Source: Euglena gracilis
Taxonomy: Eukaryota; Euglenida; Euglenophyceae; Euglenales
Direction: 5' to 3'
Assembly: GCA_039621445.1 (NCBI GenBank)
Contig: CP154956.1
Span: 30,324,667 to 30,388,666 of the forward strand
Length of the DNA: 64,000 nucleotides
Position numbers and translations under genes: made by a program. Below are positions 55,540 to 64,000 of this stretch, in pieces (positions within the stretch are counted from its first letter, which is position 1; each line of letters opens with the position of its first letter). Below the pieces are notes generated by a model that had not been told where the DNA came from, searched no databases, and was given only the letters and a program-made list of their open reading frames with translations.

Positions 55540-56760
55540 ACTGTGTGACCCAAACTGCTGATGAGATTTTGTTCTCACGCCAAAGTGTCTTTTACAAACA
55601 AGCGATCCACCAGGTTGTCATCCGACTCGAAACTCATTTTGCAACGCCCTTCAGACGGGGAATTCTTAAGCCAGAGGGGGGCAAACCAGCACCTTTTTCC
55701 AGCAGCTTCAAGCTGGGCTGCTGACACCTCCCCAGGCTTGCACGGGAATCTCGGAGGAGGGGGGGTGGGGGGACCCCCCTCCTACCTCCCGTTTTCGGTT
55801 GCCGAACTTCTCGCCGTTGAGTGCAAAATTTCGGCCGTTTTTGGGGGGTCAAAAAATGTTTCTGAAATTTCTCAAAAATGGTGGGGAATCAAAGGAAATG
55901 TCCAGAGACCTAAATTGAAGCCCATAAAATGCCCCATCTAACAGTATTCTGATTTCCCCGCAACTCCCCACCGAGCCCGAGTTACGACCATTTCTCGACC
56001 AATTTTGGCCATTTTGCCAAAATTTCATATTGAGCCTCAAGATACACACCCAATGCGAAGCGGCGGAATTTTTTTTGCCCCCGCAGAGGAGGAGGGATGG
56101 GGGTGGGGGGACCACCCCCTTCCGAAACGAGGGGGTGGGGTGGGGGACCCCCCCTACCACCTGACACACCATCCCACCGAGACCCCAGTGGTGCCCAGCC
56201 TCCTCGTGGCGGGAGGGGGACAATGTGTCGAAGGCACGGCCAACCGGGCAAGAAACTTTTGGGATGAGGTGGACACCCCCACCTTCGCCTCTTTGCCCCC
56301 CCAACTCGACTCCCCCTGCCCCTGCCCCCCTTGGCTTCTGTCAGATGCCTTCTTTTGGTGTGTTCAATGCGAGGATTCATCCCCCCCTCAACCCCTTCAG
56401 TCCCTCGTACGATGTTCAACGCCGAACCCTCATCCCCTCGACCCCATTTGTCCCTCGTGCCTTTTCTTTTTCAGTCCCTGGTGTTGTTCTACGAGTGGCA
56501 CAGGCTGTTGATGTGCCCGCGGGAAGCGTGGTGCTTGGCTATGCCCACACTGACCCATGGCACTGCGCCTTGTATGAGAGCCACACCAAAACCAAAAAGC
56601 AAAAACCCTACCACCTGACCCCCCGGGGGGGGTGGGGGGACCAGGTTTTGAATAGTGCTGAGCTCTTAATAAGCGCGCACCCACCCCTTCATTGACCCCT
56701 CCATACATACCGGCCCACTCCATGGAGCTCTTTTGCCTGAAATCCATGGGGTTTGTGCCA
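55540..56760. other. Family R-related fragments, no gene recognised
   Basis: 55850-55990 contains one internal unit of repeat family R (GGAAATGTCCAGAGACCTAA). 56080-56640 has poly-C and poly-G tracts. 56640-56760 is the inverted relative of 49135-49262. No domain is visible. Confidence 0.5.
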
Positions 56761-56769
56761 GAAACAGGG

Positions 56770-57659
56770 CGCCGGTGGGTCAAAAAAGGCTCATTTTCGG
56801 CTCGAAAACAGTTTTTCTGGGTCCGGGAGGCCCAAAAACATTGTTTCGGGCAAAAAAAATTTTTTTCGATTTTTTTCGAATTTTTCGACCCGGTTTTGAC
56901 CCAAAGTCAATGCGTCGGCGGTCCAAAACGGGGCGCTGGCGGGTCGAAAAACGCTCGTTTTCGGCTCAAAAACAGTTTTTCCGGGTCCGGGAGGCCAAAA
57001 AACATCGTTTCGGGCAAAATAAAATTTTTCGATTTTTTTCGACTTTTTCGACCCGGTTTTGACCCAAAGTCAACGGGTCGGCGGCCCAGAACGGGGCGCT
57101 GGCGGGTCGAAAAACGCTCGTTTTCGGCTCAAAAACAGTTTTTTTTTTCTTTTTTTTTTTTTTTTTCTTTTTTTCCGGGTCCGGAGGCCAAAAAAAAACC
57201 ATCGTTTCGGCAAAATAAAATTTTTCGATTTTGTCGATCGTGTGACTTTTTCGCCCGGTTTTGACCCGCAAAGTCAATGGGTTTGGGCGGCCAAAACGGG
57301 GCGCTGGCGGGTCGAAAAACGCTCGTTTTCGGCTCAAAAACAGTTTTTCTGGGTCCGGGAGGCCAAAAAAACATCGTTTCGGGCAAAAAAAATTTTTTCG
57401 ATTTTTTTCGACTTTTTCGACCCGGTTTTGACCCAAAGTCAATGGGTCGGCGGCCCAAAACGGGGCGCTGGCGGGTCGAAAAACGCTCGTTTTTTGCTCA
57501 AAAACAGTTTTTCCGTTCCGGGAGGCCAGAAAAATCGTTTTTTTTTTTTTTTTTTTTTTTTTTTTATCTTTTTTGCGGCTGGGCCGGGTTGCCGGAGAGT
57601 TTTTTCTTTTTTTTTTGTTTTGTTTTCTTTTCTTTATTTTTTCTTTCTTTTTTTTTCTT

Positions 57660-57691
<32 letters not shown>

Positions 57692-58245
57692 TAAAAACAT
57701 CGTTTCGGGCAAAAAAAAAAAATTTTTCGATTTTTTTCGACTTTTTCGACCCGGTTTTGACCCAAAGTCAATGGGTCGGCGGCCCAAAACGGGGCGCTGG
57801 CGGGTCGAAAAACGCTCGTTTTCGGCTCAAAAACAGTTTTTCTGGGTCCGGGAGGCCAAAAAACATCGTTTCGGGCAAAAAAAATTTTTTCGATTTTTTT
57901 CGACTTTTTCGACCCGGTTTTGACCCAAAGTCAATGGGTCGGCGGCCCAAAACGGGGCGCTGGCGGGTCGAAAAACGCTCGTTTTCGGCTCAAAAACAGT
58001 TTTTCTGGGTCCGGGAGGCCAAAAAACATCGTTTCGGGCAAAAAAATTTTTTCGATTTTTTTCGACTTTTTCGACCCGGTTTTGACCCAAAGTCAATGGG
58101 TCGGCGGCCCGAAACGGGGCGCTGGCGGGTCGAAAAACGCTCGTTTTCGGCTCAAAAACAGTTTTTCTGGGTCCGGGAGGCCAAAAAACATCGTTTCGGG
58201 CAAAAAAATTTTTTTCGATTTTTTTTTACTTTTTTTGCCGAAAAC
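56770..58245 (-). repeat. ~165 bp satellite array, about eight units
   Basis: Units contain GGCGGGTCGAAAAACGCTCG, CAAAAACAGTTTTTCTGGGT and GACCCAAAGTCAATGGGTCG, repeated at about 56785, 56946, 57108, 57315, 57480, 57808, 57971 and 58134 with a period near 162-165 bp. Between units 5 and 6 sits a T-rich tract (57538-57695). All frames stay open over several units, giving long spurious ORFs. Single related units lie at 36700 and 37600-37760 in inverted orientation. Confidence 0.9.
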
Positions 58246-58990
58246 GGCTAAGTCGAACAGAAGGAAAAGTGTACAAAATCGCCTGAAATGGCCCAAATTG
58301 GCCAAAAAAACGCCCGTATCTCGGGCTGGGCGGGGAGTTGCGGGGAAACCAAAATCCCAGTAGATAGAGCGTTCCAAGGGCTTCAATTTAGGTCTCCGGA
58401 CATTTCCTTTGATTTTGCATCATTTTCGAGAAATTTTGCAAACATCGATTTTTTGACCCCCCACCCCCCGAAAACGGCTAAGTCGAACAGAGAGAAAAGT
58501 GTACAAAACGGCCAGCTGCGCCGAAAACGGTCGTATCTCGGGCTAGGCGGGGAGTTGCGGGGAAATCAAAATACCGGTGGATGGGGCGTTCCAAGGGCTT
58601 CAAATTAGGTCTCCGGACATTTCCTTTGATTTGGCTTCATTTTGGAGATATTTTGAAAATTGACATTTTTTGGCCCTCCAAGGGGGGGGGGCTCATCCAG
58701 GGGGGGCGGGTAAATCCTACCGAGTTTGGACCCCTTCGCGCGTGAATAACTCGGGCCTGGCGGGGAGTTGGGGGTCAAACCCAGGTGATTCGGAAACTAG
58801 GAATCCAGTCGCTCGTGACTGAAAAAAAAAATTCCGGGAACCGGGCCGGGATCATGGTGATAATCCGTCGGTTCTCCTGGTGGCCCCGACCCGGGGGGGG
58901 GGAGGGGGGGGGTCGAGGGGGGGGATTTCGACGGTGGTAAGCTTCGCTCTTACCCATAAAGGGATAAGAGCTCAGCGACCCCCCCTACCA
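58246..58990 (-). repeat. Dispersed repeat family R, copy R3 (inverted)
   Basis: Read on the minus strand from 58990: GTCGCTGAGCTCTTATCCCT, hairpin segment, a C-run, GGATTATCACCATGATCCCG, AACTCCCCGCCAGGCCCGAG, then two internal units (about 58640-58560 and 58420-58320) before joining the satellite array. It matches R2 (36825-37600) block by block in inverted orientation. Confidence 0.85.
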
Positions 58991-59864
58991 CCTACCTCAT
59001 GTCTGCGGAGCTTCCCATAGAACCCTGCACCTCCACTTCAATAAATCTGGGACAGTAAATTTGGGGCCAGCTCGGCTTTGATGGGCTGAGCTGAAACTTC
59101 ATCAGCACCAAAAAATTGGCAAAAAGGTGCAAAAATGGTCAGATGCTGATGTTTTAGAGTTTTTTTTTTTTGAGATTTACCTTAAAACTTTGGCTGAAAA
59201 ATCCACCCAAATCCACCCAGCTGGATTTGACCCCTTTTTGTAGGGTTTTGGGCACCAGCTGGGTCCAGCCCAGCGCTGGTCCCCCCCCCCCGAACCCCAA
59301 CCTCCCCGGGAGGGGTGTCCGCCCAGAACCTTTTCCCACCTGGACGGCTGGACCCCCCCCTCAGGCACTGCAGGAAATCCCCTGCCCCCCTGCCTCAGAA
59401 AGAACGCACCAATGTCGTGCTGTGGGGCTGAATAAGATACCCCCCCCCAATTAGAGCGCGGGTTCGCTTTTGCGGGGGAAAATGTGAGTGGTGTGTAACC
59501 TGCCCCCGTCAATAGAAGCGCGGGGGCGCTGCAAGCACAGGTTCAAATAAAAGTGCACACCCGGTCGTCGAAGGCAACCCCAGTTTTAATGGAAATTCTA
59601 ACGAAAATCAACAAAAAGCAGACAGGTGGGGCCCAAATAGAATTGCACCCCAGCGCCAGAGACAGCGGTCCACCCAGGAGACAGAAAAAGATAGCAAATG
59701 GACAAAAAAAGGTGTTGAACGCAATTGAGAACATTTTTGGACCTTCCAATGCGCAGCCAAAATCCATCAGATCCTTTGACCACCAAAAGAAAATCTGGAC
59801 AACCTTGGCTCCAATCATCAAAAATGATTTTCCAAAATACAAATAAATTGAGGGATACTGCCAC
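58991..59864. other. No gene recognised
   Basis: Contains a T-run at 59160-59171, a C-run at 59281-59291, and AATAGAAGCGCGGGGGCGCT-like words at about 59511 also seen around 49400. A 97-codon + ORF at 59553-59846 (Lys/Gln-rich, no domain) is not convincing. Confidence 0.5.
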
Positions 59865-60292
59865 CAGGCTTTTGCTTAAGGACCCCGGGGGGGGGGGGGT
59901 ACTGGCTAGCCAATCGGCTAGACACTGGAAAAAGTGGACTGGCTAGACCCCCCTCCCCCCCCGGGGGGGGGGGGTGGTCCGGGGGTCCCCGGACTGGAAA
60001 AAAAATTCCTCCGGCGGAGGAAAAATGAGGTTTTTAACAGGTTTTGGGCTGATTTTGTTCCAAAAACTCCCAAAAATGGCCAAAAACGGGCATTTTTGGC
60101 CATTTTTGGGGGTCCCAAAAAAAATTCCGGCGCTTCGCGCCGGTCACTGGAAAAAAAATTTCCACTGGCTCGCCCTGCTAGCAGACCCCCCCCCCTGGGG
60201 GGTCTGCTAGAAAACCCACTAGCCAAATTTGGACTAGCTGCAGTCCAGCCCCCCCTCCGGGGGGGTACTGCAATCCCTTAAGCAAAAGCCTG
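59865..60292. mobile_element. hAT-like MITE 3, just downstream of the RPB1-like gene
   Basis: Perfect 17 bp terminal inverted repeats CAGGCTTTTGCTTAAGG and its complement, flanked by an exact 8 bp duplication ACTGCCAC at 59857-59864 and 60293-60300. The interior has G/C-run blocks next to both ends and a CCGGCGCTTCGCGCCGG hairpin (about 60128), as in MITE 1. It lies about 60-110 bases beyond the putative stop codon and poly(A) signal of the RPB1-like gene. Confidence 0.9.
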
Positions 60293-60347
60293 ACTGCCAC
60301 TGCCACTGCTATTGCAAATTCACAATTTTTCTTGAAAACTCGCAAAA

Positions 60348-60360
60348 TTTGTTTTATTTA
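60348..60360 (-). terminator. Possible poly(A) signal of the RPB1-like gene
   Basis: On the minus strand AATAAA occurs in TATAAATAAAAC about 45 bases after the putative TGA stop at 60399. Confidence 0.4.
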
Positions 60361-60398
60361 TAAATATGCAGCAATTCAAATGGACGCCAGAAATTGTT

Positions 60399-60700
60399 TC
60401 AGAGCCCGTCAGAGCTTGCTTGTGCCGGTCTTGCCCGAGAACGATTCCTAACGACACGGCTGACCCGTCCGTCAGCATGCTGGACAGCCGGAATGAAATG
60501 CAGACCTGTGGAAGTTGCTGGGGTGTAGACCGGGGAGCGAGGGCTGTAGATGGGGCTGAGGCCGCCGATGTCCTCCTCCGCCGGCTCCTGCTTGACGACC
60601 ACCGGCTTGGGGGCGGCGGGCAGGGTGGGGCTGTACGTGGGGGAGGTGGCGCAAGGCGGATGGGAGCGGCATCCAACGCCTACTGGCTGGCTGAGGGAGT
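60399..60700 (-). CDS. RPB1: RNA polymerase II largest subunit, C-terminal exon (end of CTD)
   Basis: The minus-strand frame ends in TGA at 60399-60401. It encodes heptad-like TSPTYSPTLPAAPKP, a charged stretch VVVKQEPAEEDIGG (VKQE fits a sumoylation-type motif), then LSPIYSPRSPVYTPATST and a basic end. An acidic tip after the heptads is common in RPB1 tails. The 5' boundary is unclear; the heptad-like part begins near 60645. A possible additional donor (ACAG|GTCTGC) lies about 110 bases before the stop, so the last residues may be intronic. Confidence 0.65.
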
Positions 60701-61074
60701 ATTTGCGTGAGCGACCCCCCCAACCCACAAAGAAACAGGTACCTGGACCCAAACCTAAACCCCCCCAGTATGGGCAAGCACCCCATAGCACAAGACACCC
60801 CCCCGAAACCTGCCCTCCCCAGGATGGCCCTTCTCCCCCAGACAGACAGTGTAACATTGATGCCCGTGCTATGCCAGCCACATGCTTTTAGAACATTGCG
60901 TGTCTTGGATGGGGGGAGGCTCGTCTGCTGGGCAGCAAAATGGGCGGCACAGAGGTTTCTTTTTTAGGAAGTGCGCAGGGTGCTATTGAGGAAGGGGGCT
61001 GAGTTCTGTGGGCACGCGGGGGGGGGGGGGGCATTTTCGAACCGCCTGTCCTTCCTTGTAGCAGGCTACCATGC
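60701..61074 (-). other. Putative intron of the RPB1-like gene
   Basis: No heptads on the minus strand here. A candidate GT donor follows CATG near 61070 (GTAGCC), and several CAG acceptors lie at 60670-60700. It contains a G-run at 61018-61030. Confidence 0.45.
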
Positions 61075-61351
61075 AAATTCCAATTCGCCTTTCCGTGGGG
61101 GTCCGAAAGGAGCGCAGATGTGATGGGAGTGTACTTGGGGGAGGAGGGGGAGTAGGCGGGGGACTGTGGGGAATATTTGGGCGAGGGGGCGGTGTAGAGT
61201 GGGGAGGCGGGGGAGTATTTGGGTGACGCCGGGGAGTACTGCGGGGAGAATGCCGACGACTGTGGGCCGGGGGAGTACTGCGGGGAGGCTGGAGAGTACT
61301 GCGGAGAGGCCGGAGAGTAGTTGCCGGCAGGAGCATAAAATGGCGCAGTTC
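61075..61351 (-). CDS. RPB1: RNA polymerase II largest subunit, CTD exon
   Basis: The minus strand encodes about nine heptads: [59 protein letters not shown] and PKYTPITS. The consensus is YSPxSPx, with Ala frequently at position 4 and Gln or Lys at position 7. The acceptor is probably GGACACAG just above 61351. Heptad repeats of this kind are diagnostic for RPB1, where Ser2/Ser5 phosphorylation couples transcription to RNA processing. The catalytic body of RPB1 is not in this window and would lie beyond 64000 on this strand. Confidence 0.75.
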
Positions 61352-62544
61352 CTGTGTCCTTGTGAGTCCTTGTCATCGTTCTACAACACAACTTCCACCA
61401 AGTGAGTGAGATGAACTTTGGTTTGCCGGGAAAAAGAATAAAAAACCCCGCAAGGCACCCCCAGGGGAGCCCACTCTGAGGGGATGACCTGGGGACCTGG
61501 AAAAAAAACCTACCAGAACACCACCATTTTTCATCAAATTGACCTTTTCTTTGATCCTTCAGGATCTTTCTGTTTAAAAGCATACTCAAAGCCCCATTTT
61601 CCCAGCACATGTATCCTGATTTTCCAGGGCTTTGTACTGGAAAACTTCCAGAAATGTTCATGACCAGAAACCCTGGCACAGGACTCGTGTGCCGCTAAAT
61701 ATAATCACAGAATCCACATACAATATCATCACACAATCCACGTACAGATACACATACAGACACAAACCACACCAGGTTTTGTGCAACCGTTTGGGTTCCA
61801 CAAGAATGTGAGTTTGCACACAAAACTTGTATCACAATGGCTTTTTTGAAACGAGTTGCAATAATCTTTCTTTGCCCCCCCTCCAAGCTGGATCAGTCTC
61901 GCCTGGAAATTCAGCCTGGCTTCGAGTGGAATTCTCATACAGGGGTTTTCTTAAGGACCCCCTGGGGGGGGGGGTCCAGCCTCCGGCTGGCAAAAAGGCT
62001 GCTGGCTGGAAATAAGCTGCTGGCTGGACCCCCCGGGGGTATAGGGGGGGGGGGGAGGGGGGGTCCGGGGCTGGAGGGGGCTGGGCTGGGCTGGGTCGAT
62101 GAAAAACAAAAATTTCTGAATTTTTTTTGCCATTTTCGACATTTTGCTGGATGGAGCTAGATCAAGGCCCCGATCGGGACTGGAGGCACAACCTAATTAC
62201 TGAAACAATGCAGGGATAGGTGAGCTGGGCAGCCCATTTGGCTGGCCAGCCGGCCGCTGGCTGGCCTGGCCTTCGGCCGGCTGGCCCGGCCTCTGGCCCG
62301 GCTGAACCCAACTTTATTTCCCTCGACCCCCCCCCCCCAGGGGGGCTCCCAGCCCGAATTTGGGCTGCTGGGTGGATTTGAGCTGCTGGCTGGCTGGACC
62401 CCCCCCCCCCCCGGGATAGGGTCCCTCCGGCTTAAGAAAACCCCTGTTCTCATAAATTACCCCGGGCTGCAATTTCAGGAGACAAATACCAAAATGGGCT
62501 GTGTGGGAAAAGAGTGAAAACGTGAGTGTTGACAATCCTGCTTG
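61352..62544 (-). other. Putative intron of the RPB1-like gene containing MITE 4
   Basis: It separates two heptad-coding blocks. No heptads or other domain are seen. It contains the complete MITE at 61940-62446. Clean GT donor usage at the upstream exon end is not evident. Confidence 0.5.
61940..62446. mobile_element. hAT-like MITE 4, in an intron
   Basis: Terminal inverted repeats CAGGGGTTTTCTTAAG(G) and CTTAAGAAAACCCCTG, flanked by an exact 8 bp duplication TTCTCATA at 61932-61939 and 62447-62454. The interior has G/C runs near both ends and repeats of CTGCTGGCTGG and GGCTGGCC. It is 507 bp with no ORF of interest. A truncated relative is at 34056-34145. Confidence 0.9.
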
Positions 62545-62798
62545 GGCGACGGGGGCGAGAAAGCCGAGGAGGCATCGCCCTGACTGCCCGAGGCAGCGAG
62601 GGAAGAGGCGGAGCGGGACGACTGGGACGCTGCGGAGTACTGCGGGGACACGGGCGTGTACTTGGGCGACGGGAAGGAGTAGGCGGGGGACCCCGGGGAG
62701 TACTTCGGAGAGGCGGGGGAGTACTGGGGGGAAGGTGCGGAGTACTGCGGGGAGGTTGGGGAGTACTTTGGGGAGGCAGGGGAGTAAGCTCCGGCAGC
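62545..62798 (-). CDS. RPB1: RNA polymerase II largest subunit, CTD exon (first in this window)
   Basis: Begins after the acceptor-like CACCCAG at 62799-62804. Encodes [40 protein letters not shown] and [17 protein letters not shown], about eight heptads. A Ser/Ala-rich non-heptad stretch follows ([20 protein letters not shown]), ending SPPSPK. With the next exon the CTD has about 20 recognisable heptads, in the range of protist CTDs. The exon end near 62545 has no obvious GT donor; GC or GA donors would fit better. Confidence 0.75.
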
Positions 62799-62804
62799 CT
62801 GGGT

Positions 62805-64000
62805 GCCGCACAGCCGGTGAGGTGAGCAAGCCGGAACCACACAAAAGGTTCATTTTGTTTCTTTTTAACCAACTCCAACACACTGAAAAAATTAATAAAC
62901 GCATTGAATAATTCTATCGTTTCTTCCTCCTTTTTGCCTCCAAAGTTGATGAACTTGGACTTATCTGGCAATGTTTAAAGATTGCCCGTCAAATGTCATC
63001 AGCTTTTTACAAAAAAATGAAATTATTGGAAATGCCTAAGCAGAGAAAACCTTGCGTACCTTTTTAAGGCGCCTTTAAAATCCTTTAAAAACCTTAAAAG
63101 CGTTTAAAAAGCCCTGTAATTTTTTTTCGAATTTCGAGCAAAAGAAGTTGCGAAATCTCCTCAAAAAAAAACAAGCCAATCCAGGAAAAAAAGATTTCTG
63201 GCATCACTGGAACATTGTCTATCCAACCAAAACTCAAAAAAAAATTTGTGCGTTTTTGAACCTTGGTTTTCAGCCTGGACCGACGTTGGTTCGATGCCTG
63301 GATGGCTCCTTGACTGCCCTTGGAAATAGACACCTTAAGGATTCTTAAAAAATTCTTCTCAAAATGCCTGAAAAATCCTTAAAACCCTGAAATTTTCGTC
63401 TTGACAATAATGCCAGCACAAGGTTCACATACCCCCCCAGAGGCTTGGCACGGGTCATGATTGAAGGTAAAGGCAGGGGGTGAATGTTTTGGGTGCCAAG
63501 TTTGTATGTTAAGAAATTTGGCAGACATGTGCAAAAGGCTGAAGGCCAACGTACCTCCCTCTCCCCAGACGCTTGCCCCTCCCCCCCCCCCCGGGTGCTT
63601 TGCCCTCCTCCTTACATCCAAATTTGCCCCCCCTCTTAAGGTCATTCAAATAAAAGTGCGAAACTGTCAAAATGCAAAACTTTCCTTTGCAAAAAGACTT
63701 GAAAATTGAATTTCTTTTCAAAAAATATATACAGATCACCGAACACTGATTGAAGAGGCGCATGGCATACAATAAGCAGTCCAGGGGGTTCAAGGCCCAC
63801 ACGACGTCATCCCCATCGGACAAATGTCTCATCTTTGAGCCGATTGGATTGAGACAACTTTGGTGTGGATAAAGGCCTCAAAAAGTGGTCGAAATTGACT
63901 GGTGACAAATGAAAATCATATCTCTTTAAAAAGCCGCAGAAAAGCAGAAAAAAGGAGAAGGAACGAAGCACCAGTCTGTCCTGGAGAGGCGACAGAGTAC
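62805..64000. other. No gene recognised; probably upstream intron(s) of the RPB1-like gene
   Basis: The minus strand here should carry upstream parts of RPB1, but no catalytic-core motif is visible. A short minus-strand frame near 63832-63740 (SDGDDVVWALNPLDCLLYAM, then RLFNQ followed by a possible splice site) is protein-like and could be an exon; I cannot assign it. The word CCTTTAAAA is repeated with variation at 63065-63115, and C/G runs occur at 63579-63591. Confidence 0.4.

Noticed and set aside
56692-58363. Several 100-320 codon ORFs in the satellite array
   Set aside because: The frames simply translate the ~165 bp unit repeatedly (RRSKTGRWRVEKRSF-type peptides) and poly-T; both strands are open.
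62450-62971. 173-codon minus ORF as an alternative product over the CTD exon
   Set aside because: It is the shifted frame of the heptad exon, and its upstream part reads through the putative intron.

Overview
This is a repeat-dominated nuclear window from a eukaryote. The only host gene I can recognise is split into exons and encodes YSPxSPx heptads, the C-terminal domain of RNA polymerase II subunit RPB1. The rest is retrotransposons of classes found only in eukaryotes (chromodomain Ty3/gypsy elements and tyrosine-recombinase DIRS-like elements), non-autonomous DNA transposons, minisatellites and satellites. There are no bacterial-style operons. Long poly(C)/poly(G) tracts, KGKG-rich Gag-like proteins and a retroelement methyltransferase suggest a large-genome protist or alga. 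Published precedents for retrotransposon-borne cytosine methyltransferases are in dinoflagellates and charophytes. I cannot place the species.

Layout. 0.3-5 kb (+): Gag of a Ty3/gypsy-like element with two zinc knuckles, preceded by a 26-30 bp minisatellite. 5-7.7 kb: no gene seen. 7.7-9.26 kb: two tandem LTR-like units with a primer-binding-site-like motif. 9.26-10.5 kb: G-run minisatellite. 10.6-19.1 kb (-): a nearly complete Ty3/gypsy chromovirus in the order Gag, compact DNA-methyltransferase-like domain, protease, RT, RNase H, DD35E integrase, chromodomain. 20.2-25.0 kb (+): a second, diverged and decayed chromodomain gypsy element. 25.1-30.5 kb (+): a long decayed coding region I do not recognise. 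30.6-35.2 kb (+, with one piece on -): degraded DIRS-like fragments. 35.5-37.8 kb: copies of a dispersed repeat (family R). 37.8-40.05 kb (-): DIRS-like fragment B with a tyrosine recombinase. 40.05-49.1 kb (-): DIRS-like element C, split by a nested LTR-type insertion at 40.85-45.8 kb. 49.1-56.7 kb: unresolved sequence with two hAT-like MITEs. 56.7-59.0 kb: an inverted copy of family R with a 165 bp satellite array. 59.9-62.8 kb (-): the RPB1 tail exons, with one hAT-like MITE in an intron and one just downstream. 62.8-64 kb: no gene recognised.

Nearly every coding region carries single-base frameshifts and in-frame stops, so most entries are relics; uncorrected sequence errors could contribute. 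The most notable content is the methyltransferase-bearing chromovirus. It combines a putative writer of DNA methylation with a putative reader of chromatin marks in one retrotransposon polyprotein. The second is a family of four MITEs, each with an exact 8 bp target-site duplication.
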